From NCBI GenBank assembly GCA_017549365.1, contig JAFYUZ010000007.1, positions 1 through 64,000 of the forward strand: a DNA stretch of 64,000 bases, given 5' to 3'. Under the pieces are notes generated by a model. It did no database searches and was not told the DNA's origin. It saw only the letters and a list, made by a program, of their open reading frames with translations. Shown piece by piece: positions 38,028 through 46,442 of this stretch. The stretch comes from Clostridia bacterium (lineage in GTDB: Bacteria; Bacillota; Clostridia; Oscillospirales; CAG-382). Position numbers and translations under genes: made by a program. Every line of letters begins with the position of its first letter. The stretch's first letter is position 1.

Positions 38028-38098
38028 TAAAAAAGCGAATGTTGTGTGTTAATTTTCCGAAAAGTTTATCTTTTTATGTGAAAATTGCATAAAAACAC

Positions 38099-38127
38099 TT
38101 TACAAAAGCGTGTATATGTGTTATAAT
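38099..38127 (+). promoter_or_regulatory. Promoter of hpf
   Basis: TTTACA at 38099-38104, 17 nt, TATAAT at 38122-38127. Transcription would start about 120 nt before the hpf ATG, giving a long leader. Confidence 0.78.
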
Positions 38128-38133
38128 ATACTC

Positions 38134-38254
38134 AAGATAAGAGATGGTCTTATCCCAAGTTTGCAAAGTTTGGCGTTTTGCGGACTTTGGAAAGCGCTTT
38201 CCCGGTACGCAAAAACTCCTTTCTTTGCCCGTACAATCAAAGGAGGCATGGTTT
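38134..38254 (+). ncRNA. Structured 5' leader of hpf (candidate cis-regulatory RNA)
   Basis: The roughly 120-nt leader has several potential helices: GATAAGA/TCTTATC near 38135-38153; CAAAGT/ACTTTG around 38164-38188; the 14-nt palindrome GGAAAGCGCTTTCC at 38189-38202; GTACG (38205-38209) with CGTAC (38230-38234). CTCCTTT (38216-38222) is complementary to AAAGGAG (38239-38245), which is the ribosome binding site, so the last two pairings are mutually exclusive or form a pseudoknot. An RNA motif upstream of raiA/hpf genes is known in Firmicutes; I cannot tell from sequence alone whether this is a version of it. Confidence 0.45.
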
Positions 38255-38788
38255 ATGAAAACTGTTATCACCAACCGCAAGTTTGAAGCATCCGAAAAGC
38301 TCAAGGGTATTATCGAACGCAAAATCGCCCGTCTCGATCGCTTCTTTCCTGTTGAAGAAACAGCAAACATAACCCTTTCCACAAGGGGAAAGTTTGCTCG
38401 CGTTGAGATCACGATCTTTTACAAAGGTACTATCTTTCGTGCAGAACAGGAAAACGTGGATGTGGTGATCGCCTTGTATGACGCAGTCGACACCATCGAG
38501 CGTCAGATCCGCAAGAACAAAACCAAGCTGTCAAAGCGCCTTCGTGACAATGCCTTTGCAGAGGCCGAAACCTACGAACCGCTCGACGAGCTCGAACAGG
38601 AAGTTATCGGCATCACAAAGGTAAAAAAGTTCTATCTCACCGATATGACTCCCGAGGACGCGGTTTTGCAGATGAACCTTCTGGGTCACAGCTTTTATAT
38701 GTTCCGCGATATAACAAACAAGAAGGTCTGCGTTGTATACCCGCGTGAAAACGGCGAATACGGCCTTATCGTTCCCGAAGACGAATAA
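38255..38788 (+). CDS. hpf: Ribosome hibernation promoting factor, long form
   Basis: Long HPF of 177 residues. The N-terminal domain (about 1-100) starts KTVITNRKFEASEKLKGII and binds the 30S; the C-terminal domain (about 120-177), with KVKKFYLTDMTPEDAVLQM and LLGHSFYMFRD, dimerises 30S subunits to form 100S ribosomes. ATG 38255 has AAAGGAGG 8 nt upstream. The gene has its own promoter, structured leader and terminator. Confidence 0.96.
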   Translation: MKTVITNRKFEASEKLKGIIERKIARLDRFFPVEETANITLSTRGKFARVEITIFYKGTIFRAEQENVDVVIALYDAVDTIERQIRKNKTKLSKRLRDNAFAEAETYEPLDELEQEVIGITKVKKFYLTDMTPEDAVLQMNLLGHSFYMFRDITNKKVCVVYPRENGEYGLIVPEDE

Positions 38789-38801
38789 TTGAATCAGATC
38801 T

Positions 38802-38832
38802 GCCCCGAGGATTTCCTCGGGGCGTTTTTATT
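38802..38832. terminator. Intrinsic terminator between hpf and dapA (bidirectional)
   Basis: Arms GCCCCGAGGA (38802-38811) and TCCTCGGGGC (38814-38823) followed by GTTTTTATTTT. It ends hpf and overlaps the end of the convergent dapA. Confidence 0.9.
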
Positions 38833-39703
38833 TTGTGAGGTTATTGAATTCTTCTATCAGCATTTTTTCACAAGCTTTGCCTGCTTTTGTCATAGGCAAC
38901 CTCAACTCGTTTTCGCACAGCCCTGCGTATGCCATAACGGCTTTTATAGGTGTTGGATTTATGTCGGAAAAAAGAAGCTTTGAAAATTTCAGATATTTAA
39001 AGTAAACTTCCCGCGCCTCGTCGATCCTGCCACATTCAAAAAGTTTGCATATCTCAATACTCGCATGCGGAAAGACGTTTGACATCACAGATATAACTCC
39101 GCATCCGCCAAGCGAAAGAACGGGTAAAAGCAGATCGTCGTTTCCGCTATATATCGGAAGGGGGCAAGTGCGTGCGGTCATTGCAAGATCTGAAAGGTTT
39201 GATGATGCTTCCTTTATGCCGCACACGTTCGTAAGGTCTGCAAGCTTTGCATACACTTCGGCGGAAATATTAACGCAGGTGCGAGTGGGCACGTTATAGA
39301 CTATGATAGGGAGATTTGTGTTGTCGTTTATTTTTTGATAGTGAAAAAATATACCTTCTTTGTTGGCTTTGTTGTAGTAAGGCGTTACGATAAGAAGTCC
39401 GTCGGCGCCGTATTCTTCGGCATACTTGCTCATTTTTATGGCTTTTGCGGTGTCGTTTGACCCTGTACCTGCAATAATTTTTGCCCTGCCGTTTGCTCTT
39501 TTTACGGCGTGTTTTATCAGATTTTTATGTTCGTAATACGAAAGGGTAGGCGCTTCTCCTGTTGTTCCGGATATCACCAGCGCGCGTATGCCCGAGTCTA
39601 TCTGAAATTCGATTATGCGGTCAAGAGATTTGTAATCAATTTTTCCGTTTTTGAAAGGGGTTATCAGTGCCGTGCACGCCCCTGAGAACAACGGTTGTTT
39701 CAA
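38828..39703 (-). CDS. dapA: 4-hydroxy-tetrahydrodipicolinate synthase
   Basis: DapA of 291 residues starting at TTG 39703, the usual family length. It begins FSGACTALITPFKNG; SGTTGEAPTLS binds pyruvate/aspartate semialdehyde; VYNVPTRT carries the catalytic Tyr, GIKEASS the Schiff-base Lys. It makes the precursor of diaminopimelate and lysine, consistent with a DAP-type MurE at 15383-16873. An in-frame ATG at 39811 would add 36 residues that do not look like DapA and coincides with the promoter region, so the TTG is preferred, although its SD is weak. Confidence 0.9.
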   Translation of the reverse strand: MKQPLFSGACTALITPFKNGKIDYKSLDRIIEFQIDSGIRALVISGTTGEAPTLSYYEHKNLIKHAVKRANGRAKIIAGTGSNDTAKAIKMSKYAEEYGADGLLIVTPYYNKANKEGIFFHYQKINDNTNLPIIVYNVPTRTCVNISAEVYAKLADLTNVCGIKEASSNLSDLAMTARTCPLPIYSGNDDLLLPVLSLGGCGVISVMSNVFPHASIEICKLFECGRIDEAREVYFKYLKFSKLLFSDINPTPIKAVMAYAGLCENELRLPMTKAGKACEKMLIEEFNNLTK

Positions 39704-39803
39704 TTTGTTCCCGGCTTTCTTTTGGATTTTTTCTGTGTAAAAAGACGCTTCCGATGTTATAATATTCTTCTTGTTCGTTTTGTTGAACAAGAAAATGAGT
39801 AAC

Positions 39804-39850
39804 ATAGTCAATATGACTATATACCTTTTGCATAAAAAATTGCAAAAAAA
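39804..39850 (-). promoter_or_regulatory. dapA promoter with an operator-like palindrome
   Basis: On the minus strand TTGCAA (about 39839-39844), 16 nt, TATATA. Next to the -10 lies a perfect 17-nt palindrome at 39804-39820, arms ATAGTCA and TGACTAT with 3 nt between, covering the -10 edge and transcription start. That position suits a repressor. Confidence 0.5.
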
Positions 39851-39886
39851 TATATGTAAAAGTTATAAAAAATGTGTTTAACCCCC

Positions 39887-39915
39887 TTGACATTTCGCAC
39901 AAAAAAATATAAAAT
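39887..39915 (+). promoter_or_regulatory. Promoter of prmA
   Basis: TTGACA (39887-39892), 17 nt, TAAAAT (39910-39915), roughly 100 nt before the prmA start. Confidence 0.78.
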
Positions 39916-40013
39916 ACTGTTGTATGATGATGATTGTTGTATTTATTGCACATATCATATAATTTCTTGTTATGGATATTTTCCACAAAACCGATTTTGC
40001 GAAAGGATAACCT

Positions 40014-40997
40014 ATGGATTGGATAGAAGTTGCGGTCAAAACGACGACCGAGGGAATAGAACCTGTTTCGGGCATTCTCATCATGAACGGCATTTCGGGT
40101 TATGCTGTTGAGGACAGCGCCGATTTTGAAGAGTTTTTGCGCGACAAGGAAGTTTACTGGGATTACATCGAAGATTCTCTCATGGCGCTCAAGGATTGCG
40201 ACACGGTTGTCACTTTCTATATCACCGACGACGCATCGGGGGTAGAGCAGCTTTCGCTTATAAAAAGCGAACTTGCCCGCCTGAAAAATGACGATACCGA
40301 TGAGATCTTCGGCGAGCTTTCGGTCACCCTTAAAAATATTGCGGAAGAGGATTGGGCAAACAACTGGAAAAAGTATTTCAAGCCTATTTCTGTCGGCGAC
40401 AAACTTCTCGTAAAGCCTACGTGGGAAAAGATTGATGACGTCGGAGCAAAAACCGTTGTCGAGATCGACCCGTCTTCGTCGTTTGGCACGGGTTCTCACA
40501 CCACAACAAAGCTTTGCCTTGAATACATCGAAAAGATCGACGAAAAGCTTTCGGGCGAAAGTTTTGAGATGATCGACGTCGGTTGCGGCTCGGGCATTCT
40601 TGCCATTGCGGCAAACAAGCTTTCGGGCGCTCACGTCACAGCCATTGACATCGAAGAAAATTCGATAAGAGTGGCAAAGGAAAACTTTGAAACAAACAAC
40701 ATCCCCGAGAGCGAATACGAGCTTTATCTCGGAAGCATCACCGATGACGACGAGCTTTTTTCAAAAATCGCCCGCAAAAAATACAAGATGCTTGCCGCAA
40801 ACATCGTGGCAGACGTTCTCAAGGCTATGGCGCCTTATTTCAAAAAGCTTCTTGACGATGACGGATATGCCGTGATTTCGGGTATAATCAGTGAACGCGC
40901 AGACGAAGTTGAACAAAGCTTCCTTTCGGCAGGCTTTTCTGTTATTGAAAAGAAAGACACCGACGGATGGACGGCAATCTTTCTTCGCCACGCATGA
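40014..40997 (+). CDS. prmA: Ribosomal protein L11 methyltransferase
   Basis: SAM-dependent methyltransferase of 327 residues. An N-terminal substrate domain with DWIEVAVKTTTEGIE, then VEIDPSSSFGTGSHTTT and motif I DVGCGSGILAIAA. It trimethylates L11. The ATG has AAAGGA 7 nt upstream. It overlaps the next gene by 4 nt and lies in an operon with rsmE. Confidence 0.94.
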   Translation: MDWIEVAVKTTTEGIEPVSGILIMNGISGYAVEDSADFEEFLRDKEVYWDYIEDSLMALKDCDTVVTFYITDDASGVEQLSLIKSELARLKNDDTDEIFGELSVTLKNIAEEDWANNWKKYFKPISVGDKLLVKPTWEKIDDVGAKTVVEIDPSSSFGTGSHTTTKLCLEYIEKIDEKLSGESFEMIDVGCGSGILAIAANKLSGAHVTAIDIEENSIRVAKENFETNNIPESEYELYLGSITDDDELFSKIARKKYKMLAANIVADVLKAMAPYFKKLLDDDGYAVISGIISERADEVEQSFLSAGFSVIEKKDTDGWTAIFLRHA

Positions 40998-41368
40998 AAA
41001 AACTTGATATCACACCGATAAGCGGCGATTTTTCGGTGTGTAAGATAGCTGATCTTTCGGGTGTTCCGCTTTGCGACGAATTTGTTTTTCTTTCCAAGAC
41101 CGATGAGGAGATCTCTCTTGTCTGTCTTTCGTCAAGCGTCCCCGAAAACATTGCGGAGGAAAGCTGCGGTTGGAAAGCTTTCCGCATCTGCGGAGTGCTT
41201 GATTTTTCGCTGACGGGGATTCTTGCCGACATATCGCGCGTGCTTGCAGACGGATGCGTCGGTATTTTTGCCGTTTCCACCTACAACACCGATTACGTCT
41301 TTGTAAAAAAAGAAAATTTTAACAAAGCCCTTGATCTTTTGTCCGATGCGGGATATAACATCGTTTGA
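40994..41368 (+). CDS. ACT-domain (CASTOR-type) protein
   Basis: Protein of 124 residues that looks like one or two small ACT-type domains: EISLVCLSSSVPENI, then FRICGVLDFSLTGILADISRVLADGCVGIFAVSTYNTDYV in two segments, ending in KALDLLSDAGYNIV. Such proteins bind amino acids and are often found as small regulators; target and ligand are unknown. It overlaps prmA by 4 nt and is followed by rsmE. Confidence 0.78.
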   Translation: MKKLDITPISGDFSVCKIADLSGVPLCDEFVFLSKTDEEISLVCLSSSVPENIAEESCGWKAFRICGVLDFSLTGILADISRVLADGCVGIFAVSTYNTDYVFVKKENFNKALDLLSDAGYNIV

Positions 41369-41386
41369 TTTTTTACGGAGGGCAAT

Positions 41387-42145
41387 ATGCCTCGCTTTTT
41401 CATAAAAGAAGAAAACATCATGCCTGACGGCAAGATCCGTCTTTTCGGCGATGATGCAAACCACGTTTCCCATTCTTTGCGCATGCGCGTTGGGGACAAG
41501 ATAACAGTGTGCGATTTTTTCAACTACGAATACGATTGCATCATCGAAGCTTTTACGTCCGATGACGTCACCCTTTCGGTCGTTGAAAAACACACGGGTG
41601 CCAATGAGCCTTCGGTCTCTGTCAGCCTTTTTCAGGGTGTTCCAAAAAGCACCAAGCTTGAAATGATAATTCAAAAGTGCGTCGAGCTCGGCATTTCAAA
41701 AATATACCCCGTTGCCATGGCACGCTGTATTTCGCGACCCGACGAAAAATCGTCCGAAAAGAAAACAAAACGCTGGAACATGATTTCTCAGGAGGCTGCA
41801 AAGCAGTCGGGAAGAGGAGTGGTCCCCGAGGTTTGCGATACGGTTTCGTTCCGCGACGCTATCAAAAAACTCAAAGAGCACGACGTTTGCTTTTTGTGCT
41901 ATGAAATGTGTGACGAAACGCAGGATGCCGATATCAAGACTTTTTTGAAAAGAAGTATTTCCGAAACAACAGGGTCGGTTGCTTTTCTGGTTGGTCCCGA
42001 GGGCGGAATTTCTCCCGAGGAGGCGGCGTATGCCAAAGAAAACGGAATTTCGTTTGTCAGCCTCGGAAAGCGCATACTTCGCACCGAAACCGCACCCTTG
42101 TGCGTTCTTTCGTGCATAATGTATGAATCCGACAATATGAAATAA
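41387..42145 (+). CDS. rsmE: 16S rRNA (uracil-1498-N3)-methyltransferase
   Basis: SPOUT-fold methyltransferase of 252 residues. An N-terminal PUA-like domain (PRFFIKEENI, HSLRMRVGDKITV) is followed by LVGPEGGISPEEAAYA and LGKRILRTETA, the SAM knot. prmA-rsmE adjacency is common in Firmicutes. ATG follows GGAGGG. Confidence 0.94.
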   Translation: MPRFFIKEENIMPDGKIRLFGDDANHVSHSLRMRVGDKITVCDFFNYEYDCIIEAFTSDDVTLSVVEKHTGANEPSVSVSLFQGVPKSTKLEMIIQKCVELGISKIYPVAMARCISRPDEKSSEKKTKRWNMISQEAAKQSGRGVVPEVCDTVSFRDAIKKLKEHDVCFLCYEMCDETQDADIKTFLKRSISETTGSVAFLVGPEGGISPEEAAYAKENGISFVSLGKRILRTETAPLCVLSCIMYESDNMK

Positions 42146-42164
42146 ACAAAGGAGGTTTTTGCCG

Positions 42165-42923
42165 ATGGCGAAAAAGAATCGCTCAACAAAAGGTAATTCA
42201 CAATACAAAGAAGATGTTTTGTTTTTCAGAATGTCGGTCTTTTTTGCTCTGTGCGGCGTGATGATATTCTTTTTCATCCACCTGCGCGACACAGTTGATC
42301 TTGCAAGCGATCTTTACATTATGTCAAAGAAGCTGTCCTATCGCATAATTGCATCAGTGCTTGCTCTTGCATCTATCGCGTATTTTGTTTTATGCAGGAT
42401 TAAAAAGAAAGACGAATCCGAAAAGACCTTCTCAAGTGCCAATATTGCCGCAATAGTCTGCTATGTCACCTGCGGTTTTCTCTATTGGGGAACAACATAT
42501 AGCCCCCGATACGACGCGCTTATAACACTTACCGTTGCTTTCACACTGCTTTATTTCATTTACAACATCTATCACCGCGATTTCTTCGCATACTCGGCTT
42601 CAAACCTTGTTTTTCTTTCAACGGCCTGGTTGTTTTCACGCAGAGGACTTAAATTTGTGATAGCATCGGCTTTGTTCCTTGCTTTGTGTGCATATATGTG
42701 TTTTTACACCTACAAAGTATCTGCAAAGCTTAAGGGCAAAAAGGATAAATGCATTTTTGAACCCGTATTTTTCTCGTTTGTTCTCACAGTTCTTTTCATT
42801 TCACTTTCGAAATTCATTGGCGTTCCGTTTATCACATCTTCTGTGACCATGATCGCAATCATTGCACAGTACGTTTTGGGCGGAATTTATTATACTGTAA
42901 AACTTATCAGGGAGGCTAAATAA
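42165..42923 (+). CDS. Polytopic membrane protein of unknown function
   Basis: Protein of 252 residues with a basic N-terminus (MAKKNRSTKG) and about seven or eight hydrophobic helices, for example FFALCGVMIFFFIH, IIASVLALASIAYFVL and FFSFVLTVLFISL. I do not recognise the family. ATG 42165 has AAAGGAGG at 9 nt. It is 19 nt after rsmE and 2 nt before the PucR-type regulator, so a link with the latter is possible. Confidence 0.75.
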   Translation: MAKKNRSTKGNSQYKEDVLFFRMSVFFALCGVMIFFFIHLRDTVDLASDLYIMSKKLSYRIIASVLALASIAYFVLCRIKKKDESEKTFSSANIAAIVCYVTCGFLYWGTTYSPRYDALITLTVAFTLLYFIYNIYHRDFFAYSASNLVFLSTAWLFSRRGLKFVIASALFLALCAYMCFYTYKVSAKLKGKKDKCIFEPVFFSFVLTVLFISLSKFIGVPFITSSVTMIAIIAQYVLGGIYYTVKLIREAK

Positions 42924-42925
42924 TC

Positions 42926-44011
42926 ATGTCAAACAGACTTTTTCAAAGCGTTATCCACCAGATGAAGGAAGCCATCGACCGCGTTCTCGGTATTATCGAT
43001 GAAAACGGCACTCTCGTTGCCTGCAGCGAGCTTGTACGCATCGGCGAGGACAAGACCAATATTCTCGAGGGAATCGCGTATTCGATGGAAACCTACACCA
43101 ACGAAGGCTACACCTACCGTCCCATCGGAACCCATGCAAAGCTTGAATATGTTATCATGGTTGAGGGAGATGACAAGACAGCCTACGAGATCGCTTCTGT
43201 TCTTGCGGTTTCGCTTAACAACATCAAGACACTTTATGACGAAAAGTATGACAAATCCAGCTTTATCAAAAACATCATCCTGGATAACATTCTCCCCAGT
43301 GATATTTATATCAAAGCAAAGGAACTTCGCTTTAACAGCGATATTCCCCGCGCCGTATTCTTTATTCGCTTCGCCGAGCTTTCCGATGTTATGCCCTATG
43401 ACATAATGCAGAATATGTTCCCCGAAAAGAACAAGGATTACGTTATCAGCGTCGGCGAAAACGATATTGTTCTTGTCAAGGAAGTAAAGCCCAACTGCGA
43501 CAGCCGTGAGCTTGAAAAGGTTGCAAATTCCATTGTTGATACCACAAGCACCGAATTTTTCCAGAAAGTCATCGTCGGTATCGGAACCATTGCCGAAAAT
43601 ATCAAGGATCTTGCCCGCTCCTTCAAGGAAGCGCAGGTTGCGATCGAGGTAGGCAAGGTGTTCGACACCGAAAAGCGCATTATCAACTACGAAAACCTCG
43701 GTATCGGAAGACTTGTTTATCAGCTTCCCACAACTCTTTGCGAAATGTTCCTTCAGGAAGTTTTCAAGAAGGGTTCTCTCGAAAGCCTCGACCACGAAAC
43801 TCTTATGACCATCCAAGCTTTCTTTGAAAACAACCTCAACGTTTCCGAAACCTCGAGAAAGCTTTTTGTACATAGAAACACCCTTGTTTATCGTCTTGAA
43901 AAGATCCGCAAGCTCACAGGTCTTGACCTTCGCGAGTTTGAGCATGCGATCACCTTCAAGGTGGCTCTTATGGTCAAAAAGTATCTCACATCAAAACCTG
44001 TCAAGTATTAA
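42926..44011 (+). CDS. PucR/CdaR-family transcriptional regulator
   Basis: Protein of 361 residues. The C-terminal domain (about 290-355) is a PucR-type helix-turn-helix: LNVSETSRKLFVHRNTLVYR followed by LEKIRKLTGLDLRE. N-terminal part (about 1-130) resembles a sugar-diacid-recognition domain (DENGTLVACSE, IVMVEGDDK-like). Related regulators respond to sugar acids, purines or other metabolites; no target operon is adjacent. GGAGG precedes the ATG by about 10 nt. Confidence 0.85.
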   Translation: MSNRLFQSVIHQMKEAIDRVLGIIDENGTLVACSELVRIGEDKTNILEGIAYSMETYTNEGYTYRPIGTHAKLEYVIMVEGDDKTAYEIASVLAVSLNNIKTLYDEKYDKSSFIKNIILDNILPSDIYIKAKELRFNSDIPRAVFFIRFAELSDVMPYDIMQNMFPEKNKDYVISVGENDIVLVKEVKPNCDSRELEKVANSIVDTTSTEFFQKVIVGIGTIAENIKDLARSFKEAQVAIEVGKVFDTEKRIINYENLGIGRLVYQLPTTLCEMFLQEVFKKGSLESLDHETLMTIQAFFENNLNVSETSRKLFVHRNTLVYRLEKIRKLTGLDLREFEHAITFKVALMVKKYLTSKPVKY

Positions 44012-44014
44012 AAA

Positions 44015-44052
44015 ACAAACGGCACTTCTTTGCGGAAGTGCCGTGTTTTTTT
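44015..44052. terminator. Bidirectional terminator between regulator and acyltransferase
   Basis: Arms CGGCACTTC (44020-44028) and GAAGTGCCG (44035-44043), followed by TTTTTTTT in the plus direction and with AAAAA on the other side. Confidence 0.9.
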
Positions 44053-45154
44053 ATTGTTCGGTTTTTCTTTTTGGTTTTAAGATGCGCCGTATCGCATTGT
44101 AAAGCAGATTTACCGCCAGCGACAGAAGCAGAGAGAATATTGCAACCACCGCCACCATCGGAACGAAATAAACTATTCTGTCGGTGACCACTTCGACTTT
44201 TGCGTTCAATTTTTCGTAAAAATATTGGTCAAAAATATAAGACAGCAGATATCCGCCCAGTGTAAGATCCGAAATGTGCGACAACGCAGTTTTTATGGGA
44301 TTTGGAAGTCGATCTGACGGCAGATTCAAAAGGAAGATAAAGACAAGCACCGTCATTATCACGTTCGGCAATGCGCCCCATTCCTGCCAGATACCCGAAA
44401 CAAAGTATGCCCCGCGGCTTCGGTAAAAATTGAACGAGCCAAAGGCAAAGGCAAGCACTATAATAAGAAAAGCGTTAAGATGTGCATTTAACTTTGGCTT
44501 GAATTCGCGGATAAAGCATCCGAGAAAATAGTAGGTGACAGGGTAGAGCACAGTGAAGAAAGAAGGTATGATCTTCGTGTATTCCCATTCCTTAACAGGC
44601 TGTGCCCAAAAAGCATACGAATCAAAAACAAAGATGTTCACTACAGACGGAAGAGCCGTCATAAAAAGCATCGTACCCAAAAGAATAAGCTTTTGCTTTT
44701 TGCTTTCAAGCGAGTGATACGCCCCGTTAAGAAAAGGTATAATCAGGAAAAGTCCGATGTACATTTCGATGTACCACGAATAGCTGGCACCGGTAAATCC
44801 GAGCGTGCCTTCAATCGCGTCCCGCATATCCCATTCCTGCAAAAGGTAGTGCTTTTTGAAGAGTATGCACAATATGCTTGCGCAGACATAGACGAATAAT
44901 GTTTTTCCTATTTTCCCGTAATATCCTTTTTCAAGCTTTTTGTTGCACATCAGATATCCCGTCAGAATAAGAAACAGGGGAACGCAGACCATAAAAAAGC
45001 ACCGCGCCACTGTCATAAAGTAAAGCCTTGCTCCGTCTATCGGCACGCTGTAAAAACCGCTGTTCATGAAAAAATGAACTGATATTACCGATAAAAAAGC
45101 AAAAATACGTATGATATCACACGCAGGGTTTCTGTTTTTTGAAGTTTTGTTCAT
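44051..45154 (-). CDS. Membrane acyltransferase family 3 (OafA/YrhL/WecH-like)
   Basis: Integral membrane protein of 367 residues with about ten helices. The N-terminus ACDIIRIFAFLSVISVHFF holds the family's R..x..H motif region; SWYIEMYIGLFLIIPFLN is the second typical segment. These enzymes O-acylate cell-surface sugars. The ATG at 45154 has AAAGGAGAGG. It stands alone as a single transcription unit; substrate unknown. Confidence 0.88.
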   Translation of the reverse strand: MNKTSKNRNPACDIIRIFAFLSVISVHFFMNSGFYSVPIDGARLYFMTVARCFFMVCVPLFLILTGYLMCNKKLEKGYYGKIGKTLFVYVCASILCILFKKHYLLQEWDMRDAIEGTLGFTGASYSWYIEMYIGLFLIIPFLNGAYHSLESKKQKLILLGTMLFMTALPSVVNIFVFDSYAFWAQPVKEWEYTKIIPSFFTVLYPVTYYFLGCFIREFKPKLNAHLNAFLIIVLAFAFGSFNFYRSRGAYFVSGIWQEWGALPNVIMTVLVFIFLLNLPSDRLPNPIKTALSHISDLTLGGYLLSYIFDQYFYEKLNAKVEVVTDRIVYFVPMVAVVAIFSLLLSLAVNLLYNAIRRILKPKRKTEQ

Positions 45155-45249
45155 TTTTGTCCTCTCCTTTGTGTTCAAGAAGATTTTACCACGAAATAAA
45201 TAATTATTCAATAATTAAATATAAATATCAAAAAAATTTTATCGCCCCC

Positions 45250-45278
45250 TTGATTTATTCAATAGTACATGATATAAT
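45250..45278 (+). promoter_or_regulatory. Promoter of the NUDIX fusion gene
   Basis: TTGATT (45250-45255), 17 nt, TATAAT (45273-45278). The leader would be about 115 nt; I see no strong structure in it. Confidence 0.65.
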
Positions 45279-45401
45279 AATATCATTATAGTATCATGGC
45301 GTAGTTGTATAAACATTGCCGTGGTACCTGACTAACGGAAGAGGCGCATTTGTTCAGATCGTTTTCACTACGCGCCGAACCGAAAAAAGAGGTTGAAGAT
45401 T

Positions 45402-46205
45402 TTGGCAAGCTGGAACGTTGCCGCTTCAAACCGCAGTGCTCGTTTTATTCTTGGAAAAACAGTAACAGCAATCACCACAAGCACCTTCAGAAAATACCTT
45501 CCCCACAGAGGCAACTGTTTCATAAACTGCGGAAAGGTAAAAGAAGACGTCAAGGACAATTCAACACTGGGTAAAGCGGCTTTTGTCGTGGGCACAATGG
45601 GTGCCGTTTCCGAGTACACCGGAGAGGTCATCGCCATTGTCAAGACAAGTCAAAAGAAAGAATACTGGATAATCTCATCCAAAAACTCTGTTTATTACGA
45701 ACCCGAACTGCGCTTTCTCGTCACACCCTACATCGAAGAGAAGGACGAAGAGCTCACCTTTATCTGCTTCAACGAAAAAAGTTGCGGTGCGGTTTTGTTT
45801 TCGTTGATCGAAGGAAAAAGGTATTACATACTCATTAAGAATATGTCAGGCCACGTCGGTTTTCCCAAGGGACACATGGAGTTCGGCGAGGATGAATACG
45901 AGACCGCAAACCGCGAGATCTATGAAGAAACGGGAGTTTCCGCACACATCATAAAAGGCTTCCGCGAAAGCTACAATTATCTCATCAACGGCTATGTGCG
46001 CAAGGAAGCGGTCTATTTTGTTTCGCCGTTTGAAAAGGACGAGATAAAAATGGACATCATGGAGATCTCGGAGTACAAGCTTGTCACCTTTGAAGAAGCA
46101 ATGAAGATACTGAACTACCCCCATGACCGCAACATCATGCGCCGTGCGCACGATTTTGTTTCGGGATATCTTGCGGCAAAGGAAGAAATAAACGCCAACA
46201 ACTGA
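45402..46205 (+). CDS. Pyrophosphatase-like domain fused to a NUDIX hydrolase
   Basis: Protein of 267 residues. The C-terminal half (about 140-260) is a NUDIX hydrolase: GFPKGHMEFGEDE, then NREIYEETGV, satisfying G-x5-E-x7-RE-x2-EE-x-G. The N-terminal ~120 residues resemble a clostridial inorganic-pyrophosphatase-type domain (GKTVTAITTSTFRKY, SEYTGEVIAIVKTSQKKEYW), but the catalytic DxxxxD acidic loop appears to be missing. The substrate is not predictable. Start: TTG 45402 with AGAGG 9 nt upstream fits better than TTG 45393, which touches the SD. A terminator follows at 46271-46295. Confidence 0.7.
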   Translation: MASWNVAASNRSARFILGKTVTAITTSTFRKYLPHRGNCFINCGKVKEDVKDNSTLGKAAFVVGTMGAVSEYTGEVIAIVKTSQKKEYWIISSKNSVYYEPELRFLVTPYIEEKDEELTFICFNEKSCGAVLFSLIEGKRYYILIKNMSGHVGFPKGHMEFGEDEYETANREIYEETGVSAHIIKGFRESYNYLINGYVRKEAVYFVSPFEKDEIKMDIMEISEYKLVTFEEAMKILNYPHDRNIMRRAHDFVSGYLAAKEEINANN

Positions 46206-46270
46206 AACATAGTTTGTAAATCAAACAAAACTCTTGGTGCATCACAAAAAATATACGTCAAACCAAATTG

Positions 46271-46299
46271 AACAGAGGCGCTTGTCGCCTCTGTTTTGC
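46271..46299 (+). terminator. Intrinsic terminator after the NUDIX fusion gene
   Basis: A 10-bp stem with arms AACAGAGGCG (46271-46280) and CGCCTCTGTT (46286-46295), 5-nt loop, then TTGCGTTTTG; the T run is imperfect. Confidence 0.7.
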
Positions 46300-46359
46300 G
46301 TTTTGCGGACAAGCGCTTTTGAAAAAAGGACATTTTTATATAAAATTAACTAAATGTTG

Positions 46360-46388
46360 TAGACAAATAAAATGTGATGTGCTATAAT
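46360..46388 (+). promoter_or_regulatory. Promoter of stalk-protein paralogue 1
   Basis: TAGACA (46360-46365), 17 nt, and TATAAT (46383-46388) with extended -10 TGC. The same pattern precedes paralogues 2 and 3. Confidence 0.75.
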
Positions 46389-46442
46389 ATCAACAAGATT
46401 TCGCATAAACTGTGGATCTCAAAACATTATGGAGGTGTCATT

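Larger units (their letters stand above)
39704..40013. other. Divergent control region between dapA and prmA
   Basis: This 310-nt gap contains the dapA promoter and palindromes on the minus strand and a consensus prmA promoter on the plus strand. A hairpin with 9-bp arms TTCTTGTTC (39768-39776) and GAACAAGAA (39785-39793) would lie in the dapA leader. No separate gene with an RBS is visible. Confidence 0.6.
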
